Part shown: positions 53,062 through 62,313 of the stretch, piece after piece
Position numbering within the stretch: position 1 is the first letter of the stretch
Layout of the letters: each line of letters opens with the position of its first letter
NCBI GenBank assembly: GCA_964647355.1
Contig: CAZYGK010000003.1
Location: 39,813-103,812 of the forward strand
Direction of reading: 5' to 3'
From: SZUA-430 sp964647355
GTDB taxonomy: Bacteria > Pseudomonadota > Alphaproteobacteria > Micropepsales > Micropepsaceae
DNA: 64,000 bases
Notes under the pieces: model-generated
Told to the model about the DNA's origin: nothing
The model's input: only the letters and a program-made list of their open reading frames with translations
Database searches by the model: none
Made by a program: the position numbers and the translations under genes

Positions 53062-54606
53062 ATGGAACAACTCTCACCGATGGATACGGGGTTCCTCTAC
53101 CTCGAAACGCCTCGCACGCCGATGCACATCGGCTCCATTGCCATCTACGACCCCTCGACTGCGCCGAACAGCTTCGTTCGCTTCAAGGACATTCTGAGCC
53201 ACATCGAAGAGCGCCTGCACCTCGCGAAAAGCTTCCGCCGCAAGCTCGCGAATGTGCCGCTCAGCCTCGACTACCCGTACTGGGTCGACGATCCGGATTT
53301 CGACCTCGAATATCATGTGCGCCACATCGCACTTCCCCAACCGGGCGACTGGCGCCAGCTGTGCATTCAAGCCGCGCGCCTGCACTCGCGCCCGATGGAC
53401 CTCTCCCGCCCGCTTTGGGAGTTCACCGTCGTTGAAGGCCTGAACAACATTCCGGGCGTGCCGAAGGGCTCCTACGCGATCGTCTCGAAGATCCATCACG
53501 CCGCCATCGACGGCGTGTCGGGCGTCGACATCATGAACGCGGTCCACAGCCTCGATCCCGTCGGCGCCGTGAACCCGCCCGACCGTGCGTGGATCCCCGA
53601 GCGCACGCCGACCTCGGTCGAACTGCTCGCCCGCGCCCAAATCAACACGCTGGCGACCCCCGTCCGCCTCGCGCGCCTCGCCGGCGACGTTGCACCGGGT
53701 CTCGTGAAGTCCGCGATGGGTCTCATCCGCGGCAACTTCCGCACCACGATCGGCCGCGTACCGCGCACCCGCTTCAACGGCTCGGTCACCCAGAACCGCG
53801 TCGTCGACGGTCGCGACTTCTCGCTGGCCGACATCAAGGACATCCGCGCCCGCTGGCACGGCGCCACCGTCAACGACGCGATCGTCGCGATCGTCGGCGG
53901 CGCGATGCGCAAATACCTGAAGGGCAAGAGCGAGCTTCCGTCGGAATCGATGGTCGCGATGGCACCGATCTCCGTCCGCGCGAAAGACGAACGCGGCGCG
54001 CTCGGGAACCAAGTCGCGGCGATGACGATCCCGATCGGCACCCACATCGCCGATCCGTTCGGCCGCATGCAGTTCGTGCACGAAGAGGCCGAGAACTCCA
54101 AGGCGCTGACGAACGCCGCTGGCGCTCGCCAGATGACCGAGTACGCGCGTCTGATGCCTTCGACGCTGTCGGGCCTCGCCGCACGCCTCTATGTGCGCCT
54201 CGGCATGGCGAACCGCATCGCGCCGATGTTCAACACCGTGATCACGAACATCCCCGGGCCGCCGATCCCGCTCTACATGAACGGCGCACGCCTCGTGACG
54301 CAGTTCGGCTTAGGCCCCGTGTTCGAAGGCATGGGCATCATCCATCCGGTCTTCAGCTACTGCGGCCGCATCTCTGTCGCGTTTACCTCCGACCGCAACA
54401 TCATGCCGGACCCGGAAAGCTACGCGAACTGCCTGCAGGAATCGTTCGAAGAGCTGAAAGCTGCTGCGCTGAAGAAGCCGATCCCCGCGCCGAAGGTCGA
54501 GCCGGTTCCGGTCGCCGTGGTTCCCGACCTGCCCGCACCGGCCAAGAAGAAGTCGAAGCCGCGCAAGAAGAAGCCGAAGCTCACCATCGTGTCGGCCGCC
54601 GAGTAA
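53062..54606 (+). CDS. Wax-ester synthase/diacylglycerol acyltransferase
   Basis: The 514-residue protein has the active-site motif KIHHAAIDGVSG (His145-His146-xxx-Asp150-Gly151) of WS/DGAT enzymes, an N-terminal LSPMDTGFLYLETPRTPMHI and the conserved NIPGPPIPLYMNGARL near the C-terminal domain. It joins acyl-CoA to alcohols or diacylglycerol, making storage lipids. A basic tail rich in Pro and Lys (about 490-508) is unusual and may bind membranes or granules. AGGAAA precedes the ATG. Confidence 0.93.
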   Translation: MEQLSPMDTGFLYLETPRTPMHIGSIAIYDPSTAPNSFVRFKDILSHIEERLHLAKSFRRKLANVPLSLDYPYWVDDPDFDLEYHVRHIALPQPGDWRQLCIQAARLHSRPMDLSRPLWEFTVVEGLNNIPGVPKGSYAIVSKIHHAAIDGVSGVDIMNAVHSLDPVGAVNPPDRAWIPERTPTSVELLARAQINTLATPVRLARLAGDVAPGLVKSAMGLIRGNFRTTIGRVPRTRFNGSVTQNRVVDGRDFSLADIKDIRARWHGATVNDAIVAIVGGAMRKYLKGKSELPSESMVAMAPISVRAKDERGALGNQVAAMTIPIGTHIADPFGRMQFVHEEAENSKALTNAAGARQMTEYARLMPSTLSGLAARLYVRLGMANRIAPMFNTVITNIPGPPIPLYMNGARLVTQFGLGPVFEGMGIIHPVFSYCGRISVAFTSDRNIMPDPESYANCLQESFEELKAAALKKPIPAPKVEPVPVAVVPDLPAPAKKKSKPRKKKPKLTIVSAAE

Positions 54607-54612
54607 GAACGC

Positions 54613-55521
54613 ATGCCGCAAGCCAAAGCCAACAACATCGTGATCGAGTACGAGGACATGGGCCCGAAGGACGGTCCCGTGCTCCTGCTCGTCATGGGGC
54701 TTGCGGCGCAAATGACGTTTTGGCCAGACGCAATGTTGAAGAGCTTCACGGACGCTGGCTTCCGCGTCATTCGCTTCGACAACCGCGATATCGGCCTGAC
54801 CTCGAAACTGCAGGGCAAGCGCGCGCCGAACCCGATCGTGCAAACGGCGGCGCGCGTCATCGGGTTCACGGGCCTTGCGCCCTACAAGCTGCACGACATG
54901 GTCGCCGACACGGTTGGCCTCATGGGCGCGCTCAAGATTAAGAAAGCCCATCTCGTCGGCGTGTCGATGGGAGGCATGATCGCACAGCTTATGGCGGGCA
55001 CGCACCCGGACCGCGTCGCCTCCTTGACCTCGATCATGTCCGGAACGCTGAACCCGCGGCTACCGGGCCCGAGCGCGCGCATCGCAATGCCGTTGTTTCT
55101 GAACCGCCCGAAGCCGACCTCCCGCGACGACATCATCAAGCGCTCGGTCGAGATGTGGAGCCTGATCCGCACCGAAGGCGACGACCACAGCGAAATCGAA
55201 GCCAAGCTCGCGCACGCGTTTGACCGTTCGTACTACCCGGCCGGTGTGCGGCGGCAACTCGCCGCAATTATTGCAACGGGCGACATTCGACCCCACTTGA
55301 AGAAGATCACGGCGCCTACGCTCGTGATCCATGGATCGAAGGACCCGCTTGCGCCGCTTGAAGGCGGCAAAGACTCGGCGCGCAACATCAAAGGCGCCCG
55401 GCTCGAGATCATCGAAGGCATGGCGCACGACCTGCCGAAAAAGTTTCTCCCGCAGATCACTGCGCTGATCGTCGATCACGTGAAGTCCGCGGAGAAAGCC
55501 GTCGCAAAACGCGCGGCATAG
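54613..55521 (+). CDS. Alpha/beta-hydrolase
   Basis: The 302-residue protein has the nucleophile elbow LVGVSMGGMIAQ, FDNRDIGLT, an acid in HGSKDPLAPLEGG and a His in EGMAHDLPKK. It is close to the hydrolases found beside WS/DGAT genes and starts seven bases after that gene. A role in mobilising or editing the storage ester is likely but the substrate is unproven. Confidence 0.88.
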   Translation: MPQAKANNIVIEYEDMGPKDGPVLLLVMGLAAQMTFWPDAMLKSFTDAGFRVIRFDNRDIGLTSKLQGKRAPNPIVQTAARVIGFTGLAPYKLHDMVADTVGLMGALKIKKAHLVGVSMGGMIAQLMAGTHPDRVASLTSIMSGTLNPRLPGPSARIAMPLFLNRPKPTSRDDIIKRSVEMWSLIRTEGDDHSEIEAKLAHAFDRSYYPAGVRRQLAAIIATGDIRPHLKKITAPTLVIHGSKDPLAPLEGGKDSARNIKGARLEIIEGMAHDLPKKFLPQITALIVDHVKSAEKAVAKRAA

Positions 55522-55558
55522 ACTGACCCTAAACCTGGTTGAAGACGGAGACACGACA

Positions 55559-55987
55559 ATGACGAAAGCAAAGAAGAAGGCGAACGGCCGCACGAAGGCC
55601 CAGCCGAAGTTTGAAAATTTTGCCGACATGAACGGCGTGCGCAATCAAGCGACGCACTTCGTCGCCCGTATGCAGGACGGCCTGCGTGACGCCGGCGAAG
55701 CGCTCCGCGAAGCGGGCGAGACGTTTGGCCACGAGGGCCGCAAGGTCGCGCTGAAGCTCGTCGACAACACGCAAGATAACGTGACGTGGAGCTTCGAAGC
55801 TCTGCGCGACACGCTCCAGGCCGAAACCTTCGCCGACGCGGTGAAGATTCAGCAGCACGCCGTGACGGAACTCTTCCGCCGTTCGATCCGCCAGATCCGC
55901 GAAGTCAGCGAGATCGTCGGCTCCAGCGGTCAGAAGACCATGAAGCCGATCACGAAGTTCGTCGCTTCGGTCCGCCGCGCGGCCTAA
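55559..55987 (+). CDS. Phasin-family granule-associated protein
   Basis: The 142-residue helical protein has a Lys-rich N-terminus (TKAKKKANGRTKAQPKF), then NFADMNGVRNQATHFVARMQ and the phasin-type amphipathic helices ending KTMKPITKFVASVRRAA. Phasins coat polyhydroxyalkanoate or lipid bodies. Here it follows the WS/DGAT and hydrolase genes, so it may coat neutral-lipid inclusions. Confidence 0.85.
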   Translation: MTKAKKKANGRTKAQPKFENFADMNGVRNQATHFVARMQDGLRDAGEALREAGETFGHEGRKVALKLVDNTQDNVTWSFEALRDTLQAETFADAVKIQQHAVTELFRRSIRQIREVSEIVGSSGQKTMKPITKFVASVRRAA

Positions 55988-56013
55988 GCACACAAAGGGG
56001 CTCCGTCTAAACC

Positions 56014-56045
56014 ACTCCCCCGTGTGGGCAACCGCGCGGGGGAGT
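56014..56045 (+). terminator. Hairpin between phasin and SDR genes
   Basis: ACTCCCCCG (56014-56022) and CGGGGGAGT (56037-56045) form a perfect 9-bp stem with a 14-base loop, 27 bases after the phasin stop. No U tract follows, so it may be a partial terminator or an mRNA stabiliser. Confidence 0.5.
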
Positions 56046-56078
56046 CTTACGGAGAGAAATCTAAGGGGGATGCGTTCG

Positions 56079-56951
56079 ATGCCCCGCGCGAACGGCAAGA
56101 AGAAGCCTGCTGCGAAGAAAAAGCCCACACTGATGGGCGAACGTGACATGGGCCGCGTGCTCGTCACGGGCGCTTCCGCCGGCATTGGAGCCGAAATCGC
56201 CCGCGAATTCGCCAAGCACGGACATCACCTCGTTCTCGTCGCACGCAGCGAAGACAAGCTGATGGCGCTCGCCGGCGAACTGAACGCCGCCCACGACACC
56301 GACGCCCTCGTCATCGCCGCCGACCTCGCGACCGCCGACGGACCCAAAGCCGTCGTCGAAACGCTGCACGATCACGGCGTCGAAATCGACATTCTGGTCA
56401 ACAACGCCGGCATCATCGACGTCGGCCCGTTCGCGGACACGGATGCGGAAAAATTCCAGCAGATGGTCGCGCTGAACATCGGCGCGTTGACGACGCTGAC
56501 CTCGCTGCTGCTGCCCCACATGATCGAGCGCCGCTTTGGCCGCATCTTGAACGTCGCCTCGCTCGCGGGCTTCCAGCCAATCCCCTCGATGGCGGTCTAC
56601 GCCGCCAGCAAAGCCTACGTGCTCTCGTTCACGGAATCTCTCTCCGAAGAACTCCGCGGCACCGGCGTGCGCGTTACCGCATTGTGCCCGGGCCTTACCG
56701 ACACGAACATGGTCGCCGAAGTGAAGGCCCAATCCGAAACCGCACAATGGACGCCATCGTTCCTGGTTTCGAACCCCAAAGAAGTCGCCGCCGAAGCCTA
56801 CAAAGCGACGATGTCCGGCCAAACGATCCTCGTGCCCGGCCTCCCAAACCAACTCGCCGCCGCCTGGGCCCAAGTAAGCCCCCGCTGGGTCGTCCGCACC
56901 GTCACCGGCTTCTGGGCCCGGCAAGCGGACTGGATGAAGGGGAAGCACTAA
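56079..56951 (+). CDS. Short-chain dehydrogenase/reductase
   Basis: The 290-residue protein has a Lys-rich N-terminal extension (NGKKKPAAKKKPT), then the SDR Rossmann motif TGASAGIGAE, NNAG and the catalytic SxxxY...YxxxK (NVASLAGF; VYAASKAYV). The C-terminal end is amphipathic. It follows the phasin gene and could reduce a fatty aldehyde or ketone of the lipid pathway. The start at 56079 suits the AAGGGGG site; an ATG three codons earlier is too close. Confidence 0.88.
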   Translation: MPRANGKKKPAAKKKPTLMGERDMGRVLVTGASAGIGAEIAREFAKHGHHLVLVARSEDKLMALAGELNAAHDTDALVIAADLATADGPKAVVETLHDHGVEIDILVNNAGIIDVGPFADTDAEKFQQMVALNIGALTTLTSLLLPHMIERRFGRILNVASLAGFQPIPSMAVYAASKAYVLSFTESLSEELRGTGVRVTALCPGLTDTNMVAEVKAQSETAQWTPSFLVSNPKEVAAEAYKATMSGQTILVPGLPNQLAAAWAQVSPRWVVRTVTGFWARQADWMKGKH

Positions 56952-56964
56952 CGCGCCTCACCGG

Positions 56965-57348
56965 TCACCCCGCCGCGCGGTGGCACACGGCTTGTAGCTT
57001 GTTCCCATCCGGATCGCGCACATACGCGCCGTAGTAGTTCTTGTGGTAATGCGGCCGTGGCCCCGGCGCACCCTCATCGCTCCCGCCGTTCGCAAGCGCC
57101 GCTGCGTGAAACGCATCGACCGTCGCGCGATCTTGGGCGACGAACGCCACATGCACGCCGTTGCCGGAACGCGCAGGCTTGCCGTCGAACGGCGGCACGA
57201 TGAAGACCTTTGGACCTGTCGGCGTACCGTAAGCGGCAGTGCCGCTCGCCTTGAACATCACAGGATGCCCGAGCACCGCCATCACCGCGTCGTAGAACTT
57301 CTCCGCCCTTGCATAGTCGTTCGTCCCAAGCGTCACGTGGCTGAACAT
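56965..57348 (-). CDS. VOC (glyoxalase-fold) protein
   Basis: The 127-residue protein is a single glyoxalase/bleomycin-resistance-fold domain: MFSHVTLGTNDYARAEKFYD with a ligand His, HVAFVAQDRATVDAF and the end DPDGNKLQAVC. Related proteins are usually metal-dependent dioxygenases or isomerases of unknown substrate. The ATG at 57348 follows GAGGGAAG. Confidence 0.87.
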   Translation of the reverse strand: MFSHVTLGTNDYARAEKFYDAVMAVLGHPVMFKASGTAAYGTPTGPKVFIVPPFDGKPARSGNGVHVAFVAQDRATVDAFHAAALANGGSDEGAPGPRPHYHKNYYGAYVRDPDGNKLQAVCHRAAG

Positions 57349-57369
57349 TTCTTCCCTCAAATATTTGCT

Positions 57370-57517
57370 TGTCATCCCGGCCAAGCGGAGCGTAGCGAAG
57401 CGCGAGCCGGGACCCAGAAGTAACAGGCTCCGCCCCGCAACGCGAATTTAGGGCGATTGACAATCACCCATAGGTCCCGGCTCGCGCTTCGCTACGCTCC
57501 GCTTGGCCGGGATGACA
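57370..57517. repeat. Perfect 45-bp inverted repeat (MITE-like)
   Basis: Arms at 57370-57414 and 57473-57517 are exact inverted copies (outer ends TGTCATCCCGGCC / GGCCGGGATGACA) around a 58-base spacer. It sits between the VOC and UDG genes and has no coding capacity. It may also fold as a long hairpin in any transcript that crosses it. Confidence 0.85.
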
Positions 57518-57583
57518 GGATGAGAATGATGCGCTAGACCGCGCAATGCGGGATTCTCCCGCCGATATTCGGAGCGACCCAAC

Positions 57584-58246
57584 ATGCGCGCAGTCCAAAG
57601 CGCCGCCCTGCGCGCCATGGAAGAGCCACCGCGCGACTGCTCGCTGTGCCCGCGCCTCGTTGCCTACCGCAAAGACAATCAGAAAAAGCAGCCGGCCTGG
57701 TTCAACGCTCCGGTGCCAAGCTTCGGCAAGGCTGACGCGCGCCTCCTGATCGTCGGCCTCGCCCCAGGTGTCAGCGGCGCAAACAAAACCGGCCGGCCGT
57801 TCACCGGCGACTATGCCGGGGAACTGCTCTACGGCACGCTGCTGAAGTTCGGCTTCGCCAAGGGCACATACCTCGCAAGCCCCGACGACGGCCTGACGCT
57901 CGTGGACAGTCTCATCACGAACGCCGTGCGCTGCGTCCCGCCGGAAAACAAACCGACGCCGGAGGAAGCCACGACCTGCCGTGTCTTCCTGAACGCGACG
58001 CTCGAAGGCATGCCGAACCTGAAGGTGATTGTAGCCTTGGGCCGCATCGCCCACGACGCGACGCTTCGCGCCTTCGCCCGAAAACTCAGCGCCCACACCT
58101 TCGGCCACAACGCCAAACACGACTTGGGTCGCGCCACGCTGATCGATAGCTTCCACTGTTCCCGCTACAATACGAACACCGGCAAACTCACGACCGAGAT
58201 GTTCGAAGCGGTATTCGCGGACGCCCAAAAACTTCTTAGGACATAA
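57584..58246 (+). CDS. Uracil-DNA glycosylase, family 5
   Basis: The 220-residue enzyme removes uracil or deaminated bases from DNA. The motif GLAPGVSGANKTGRPFTGDY and CSRYNTNTGKLT are those of family-5 UDGs (UDGb). Four Cys (19, 22, 117, 132) are placed to hold a 4Fe-4S cluster. Palindromic repeats lie on both sides of the gene. The ATG at 57584 follows GGAG. Confidence 0.92.
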   Translation: MRAVQSAALRAMEEPPRDCSLCPRLVAYRKDNQKKQPAWFNAPVPSFGKADARLLIVGLAPGVSGANKTGRPFTGDYAGELLYGTLLKFGFAKGTYLASPDDGLTLVDSLITNAVRCVPPENKPTPEEATTCRVFLNATLEGMPNLKVIVALGRIAHDATLRAFARKLSAHTFGHNAKHDLGRATLIDSFHCSRYNTNTGKLTTEMFEAVFADAQKLLRT

Positions 58247-58252
58247 TAGCAG

Positions 58253-58337
58253 TGTCATGGTCCGCGATGGCGGACCACCCACGACTTCTCGTTCGAGTCC
58301 TGGGCGTGGATGGTTCGCCTTCGCGAACCACGACACA
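58253..58337. repeat. REP/BIME-like pair of hairpins in inverted arrangement
   Basis: Two 34-base arms (58253-58286, 58304-58337) are inverted imperfect copies. Each contains its own 8-bp hairpin: TGGTCCGC/GCGGACCA and TGGTTCGC/GCGAACCA. The base change between them is compensated on both sides of the stem. It lies between convergent genes and could also terminate both. Confidence 0.8.
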
Positions 58338-58342
58338 GAGGG

Positions 58343-59632
58343 CTACGGCGCAGGTGGCGGCACACTCGCCAACGCCTCCGACACGACCTTGCCGTCCACC
58401 GGCTTACCCGGCTCCAGCCCCAGCAAGTGCATCACCGTGGGGTGCACGTCGATAATGTTGAGTTCGGCCACTTCCTTGCCCGGCGCGATACCCGCGCCCC
58501 AGGCGTAGAAGACGCCGTGCATATCGGGGATCGACGGCTCGTACCCGTGCGAGGCTTTCAACCCGCCGAGCCAACCCGGCACGAAGATGTCGGACCAGAA
58601 CCAGGTCATGCCCATCGCATGCGCATACCACGGCAAGCTGCTCGATGGCGCGATGTAGTACGGCGGCCTCGCGACCAGCATCAAATCGCCCACGCGCTTG
58701 GCCGAGCCCAGGTGCGAGTAGGCCGGATGTGCGCCCGTACGGTAGACGGTGAACGCGTCTTTGTACTGCGCCAGCGCCTTCTCCACGCGTTCGACGCTCT
58801 CGCCCTTGTCGAGATAGAGGTACGCGTTCCCGCCATCGCCCGCATCGCGCACGTAGAGCCAGTGCCGGTTGATGATGCGCCCCAGGTTGATCACCGGGTC
58901 GACGGCAACCATCCCGTGGTCCGTTCCGACAACGAGCGTCGCCTCCCTGTCCGCGGGCAGCGCCTTGATCGCCGCCATCAGCTTACCCACGATCGCATCG
59001 GCCTTGCGCACTTCCGCGAGCGTCTGCGGCGCAGTCACGCCGTTCACATGCGCCTCGTGATCTGGTCCGCGGAAATAGAGCGCGAGCAACCGCGGCCGCT
59101 TCGCATCGGTGCCGTTAAGCAACGCAATGCCTTTGGCAAGTACCTGCTCGTCCGCCTCCGCCTTTTCCCACGGCACGAACGGATTTATGACACTCGCCAG
59201 CGCAACGTTTTTCTTCGCGTCCCACCGGTTCGCGAAATTGAGCGCCGCGGCCGTCACGCCCTGCCGCTCCGCCGCGGCCCACACGGGCTCACACCCGGTG
59301 AGCCAGTTCGCATCGCCGTTCTCGTCGTAAGGCGCGCCGCGGGCGGGATCGAAGAACTTGTTCTGTACGACGCCGTGATGCTCCGGCCAGCACCCGGTCG
59401 CAAAGCTCGTGTGGTTCGGCAGAGACATCGTCGGGTAGACCGGCACAAGATGCCGCGACCATGCCCCTTCCTTTTTCATGACGTCGAGGTTCGGCGTCTT
59501 CGTCGCGTCTACCATCGCCGGCGCAAACCCGTCGAACATCACAAGCACGACAGTCCGCTCACGCGCGTCCGCTCGCTGAGCGGTCAAGAGCAGAAGAACC
59601 GCTAGAATCGTCAAGACACTTCGTAGGACCAT
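58343..59632 (-). CDS. Exported nucleotide pyrophosphatase/phosphodiesterase
   Basis: The 429-residue exported protein (signal LTILAVLLLLTAQRADA) belongs to the alkaline-phosphatase superfamily: metal Asp in VMFDGFAP, the Thr nucleophile in YPTMSLPNHTSF, then GPDHEAHVNG, GTDHGM and the late His in IIDVHPTVMHLLGL. It should cleave phosphodiesters such as nucleotides in the periplasm. The ATG at 59632 has GGGAAG. The AP-fold sequence is full length. Confidence 0.92.
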   Translation of the reverse strand: MVLRSVLTILAVLLLLTAQRADARERTVVLVMFDGFAPAMVDATKTPNLDVMKKEGAWSRHLVPVYPTMSLPNHTSFATGCWPEHHGVVQNKFFDPARGAPYDENGDANWLTGCEPVWAAAERQGVTAAALNFANRWDAKKNVALASVINPFVPWEKAEADEQVLAKGIALLNGTDAKRPRLLALYFRGPDHEAHVNGVTAPQTLAEVRKADAIVGKLMAAIKALPADREATLVVGTDHGMVAVDPVINLGRIINRHWLYVRDAGDGGNAYLYLDKGESVERVEKALAQYKDAFTVYRTGAHPAYSHLGSAKRVGDLMLVARPPYYIAPSSSLPWYAHAMGMTWFWSDIFVPGWLGGLKASHGYEPSIPDMHGVFYAWGAGIAPGKEVAELNIIDVHPTVMHLLGLEPGKPVDGKVVSEALASVPPPAP

Positions 59633-59707
59633 CGCGCACTTCCCGTTTTGCTGGCTTGCTTCGTAAGTTATCATGTCCCGAATGTCTGACTAGCGAGGAT
59701 CGACACT

Positions 59708-60181
59708 ATGATGCTCGACCGCATCCTTGGCGCCCTCTCAGCGGCCGCCGTCGTAGCGGGCTTGGCAATCGCGCCCGGCATCCTGTTGGGGAACTTGGAC
59801 CAGTGGGGCATGGCGCTGTTGGCGTTCTTTGCCGCAGCACTAGCTCCTTCCGCCTACGTCGTCGCCTACGCGGGTCGGCGGGACAGCCTGGAGTATGCGC
59901 CGTTAACGGGCGAGCTGGCGTTTCGCTCCATGCTTCGCACGCTGCCCGCCTGGGTGCGCGCCATAACGATCGTGCTGATGATCCTGGGCGGCGTTCTGAT
60001 TGCGGCATCGTTGCTCCCTTGGGCAACGAAAGCGTCGTGCGTTTCCGAAGCCTCGACCAACACATCGCCTGAAGCAGCTTGTGTCTCGTGGAACGTCTTC
60101 GTTGCCGGGCTTGTCACGACCTTCACCGGCCTGGCGTTCGCCGATACGGCCTATCTCCTGCGAAAGCGCCGCGCCTCGTGA
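59708..60181 (+). CDS. Membrane protein, unknown function
   Basis: The 157-residue protein has four hydrophobic helices (about 8-30, 34-55, 83-106, 126-148). The loop before the last helix has a Cys pair (KASCVSEAS ... EAACVSWN) that may form a disulphide. No family is recognised. Two ATGs open the gene after GAGGA. It converges on the serine hydrolase. Confidence 0.65.
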   Translation: MMLDRILGALSAAAVVAGLAIAPGILLGNLDQWGMALLAFFAAALAPSAYVVAYAGRRDSLEYAPLTGELAFRSMLRTLPAWVRAITIVLMILGGVLIAASLLPWATKASCVSEASTNTSPEAACVSWNVFVAGLVTTFTGLAFADTAYLLRKRRAS

Positions 60182-60191
60182 GCCACTTCGT

Positions 60192-61325
60192 TCAAGCGAG
60201 CGCCTGATACATCGGCATGATCAACTGGAACGCGCGCAAATCGCCCGTCGTCCCATCGCCCATCTTGTTCATCACATACGCAAAGCACGCCCGCTTGTCG
60301 AAGTCGGCGATGACGAGCGAACCGCCCCACCCGCCCCAGAAGCACAGGTTCTTACTGGGCAGCGGCATAATTTCACTGGGCAACCCATAACCGAGCCCGT
60401 GCTTGATCGGCAGCCCGAGCACCATATCCACGCCTTCGAACTGCGGCTCCAGCGCGCGCCGTGTCCCCTTGTCCGACATGATGCGCTTGCCCTTCGAAAC
60501 GCCGCCGTTCGCGAGCACCGTCTGCACCTCGGCGACAGAGCGCGCATTGCCGATACCGCCCGCCGCCGGAATCTCCGCCGCCCGCCAAGCGCGCGTGCGC
60601 GGCTCCAGCGCCGTCAGTTTCGGATTGTTGAGCGTCCGCCCGCCAATCGACGCCGGGTCTTGTCCCTGCCCCAAGCCCACCTTCGGCGGCAACAATTCCC
60701 CCACACGCGCATCGTGCCGCGCGTCGAGGCCGATGTGAAAGTCCGCGTCCAACGGCCCCGCGATCTCTTCGCGAAAAACCGTCCCGACCGTCTTGCCGCT
60801 CGCGCGCCGGATCACCTCGCCGACGAGATAGCCTTGGCTGAGCGCGTGGTAGCCGATCTTCTCGCCGGGCGGCCACCACGGCGCCTGCGCCGCAAGCAAC
60901 CCGCAGGTACGATCCCAATCGTAGATGTCTTCAGGCTTGAGCGGCGTATCCCAACCGGACAAACCCGCCGTATGCGACATCAGATGGCTGACCTTCACCG
61001 CCGCCTTTCCGTTCGCCGCGAACTCGGGCCAGTATTTCGCCACCGGTGCATGAAGATCGAGAACGCCGCGATCGGCTAGGATCAGCGCCGTCAACGCCGT
61101 CATCGTCTTCGTCGTGGAGTACACATTGACGATCGTGTCGCGCGCCCAAGGCTGCGTGCCCGCCGCATCGGCATAGCCGCCCCACAGATCGACGACCATC
61201 TCGCCCTCGACCGTGGCGGCAAACGACGCACCGACATCGACACCCGTCTTCAGGTTGTTCGCAAACACCTCGCGCACGGCGGCAAACCGTTCGTCGCAAT
61301 GACCATGCACTCCATCGGTACCCAT
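60192..61325 (-). CDS. Beta-lactamase-fold serine hydrolase (EstB-like)
   Basis: The 377-residue protein has the SxxK motif in YSTTKTMTAL and a Tyr in GYHALSQGYLVGEVIRR, the layout of class C/EstB hydrolases. There is no signal peptide, so it is likely a cytoplasmic esterase or peptidase rather than a beta-lactamase. The ATG at 61325 follows GGAGAA. Confidence 0.88.
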   Translation of the reverse strand: MGTDGVHGHCDERFAAVREVFANNLKTGVDVGASFAATVEGEMVVDLWGGYADAAGTQPWARDTIVNVYSTTKTMTALTALILADRGVLDLHAPVAKYWPEFAANGKAAVKVSHLMSHTAGLSGWDTPLKPEDIYDWDRTCGLLAAQAPWWPPGEKIGYHALSQGYLVGEVIRRASGKTVGTVFREEIAGPLDADFHIGLDARHDARVGELLPPKVGLGQGQDPASIGGRTLNNPKLTALEPRTRAWRAAEIPAAGGIGNARSVAEVQTVLANGGVSKGKRIMSDKGTRRALEPQFEGVDMVLGLPIKHGLGYGLPSEIMPLPSKNLCFWGGWGGSLVIADFDKRACFAYVMNKMGDGTTGDLRAFQLIMPMYQALA

Positions 61326-61436
61326 GCAGATTCTCCAATAGCGAATACCACCGATGGTAGCGAATGACGCGGCCCTACGGCCAGCCCCTTGCGGCGCGGC
61401 CTTATCTATGCAGCTTGGGCGACATTGGAGCCCACT

Positions 61437-62312
61437 TTGCTGAACGTTCCCGCCGGCAGCGCCACCCGAACCATCGTCCTAACCGCAATTGCGATGGTCG
61501 CCTTCGCTGCGAACTCGCTGCTCTGCCGTGCCGCCCTTGGCACAGACGCGATCGACGCCGGAAGCTTCGCCGCGCTCAGAACGCTGGCGGGCGCCCTTAC
61601 GCTGGTGCTGATTCTGATCCTGCGTGGCGGACTCAACAAATTGTCCGGCACCAGCCACATGCGCACCGGCGCCATGCTGTTCGCCTACATGGTCTTGTTC
61701 ACATTCGCCTATCGCTCCCTGAGTGCAGGCACCGGAGCACTGATCCTGTTCGGCGCCGTACAGTTGACCATGTTCGCCGCAGCACTGCGCAACGGCGAAG
61801 CATTTTCCCCCGCCTCCTGGCTCGGCCTGCTCATCGCCATCGCAGGACTCGTCTATCTGGTCTCCCCCGGCCTCGCCGCACCGGATCCGCTTGGCGCGTT
61901 CCTTATGGCGATCGCAGGCGTCGCCTGGGGGCTCTACTCGCTGCTCGGCCGCAGCGCCGCCGACCCGCTCGTCGCGACAGCCGGCGCCTTCGCCGTCGCG
62001 ACGCCGGTGGTCCTCGCCGTAGCCGCCATTTCGACAGTCGTGAGCGGCGCCCACGCATCAAGCCTCGGTGTCATCCTCGCGATCGCCTCCGGCGCTATCG
62101 CCTCCGGATGCGGCTACGTCATCTGGTACGCGGCCCTTCGCGGCCTGACCGCCGCGCGAGCGGCAACGGTGCAACTCTCCGTGCCCGTGATCGCAGCCTT
62201 CGGCGGTATCGCATTCCTCGGCGAAAGCGTCACGCTGCGCCTGCTTGTCGCCACAGCAGCAACACTCGGCGGTGTCGCGATCGTGCTCGGCCAACGCGCC
62301 GCCCGAAAGTGA
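61437..62312 (+). CDS. EamA/DMT-family transporter
   Basis: The 291-residue protein has about ten membrane helices in two EamA repeats (FAANSLLCRAAL, then AIAGVAWGLYSLLGRSAAD), as in RhaT/YdcZ-type exporters. The best start is TTG at 61437 with GGAG six bases before; the frame is open back to 61389. The cargo is unknown. It converges on the DUF2233 gene. Confidence 0.87.
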   Translation: MLNVPAGSATRTIVLTAIAMVAFAANSLLCRAALGTDAIDAGSFAALRTLAGALTLVLILILRGGLNKLSGTSHMRTGAMLFAYMVLFTFAYRSLSAGTGALILFGAVQLTMFAAALRNGEAFSPASWLGLLIAIAGLVYLVSPGLAAPDPLGAFLMAIAGVAWGLYSLLGRSAADPLVATAGAFAVATPVVLAVAAISTVVSGAHASSLGVILAIASGAIASGCGYVIWYAALRGLTAARAATVQLSVPVIAAFGGIAFLGESVTLRLLVATAATLGGVAIVLGQRAARK

Positions 62313-62313
62313 C

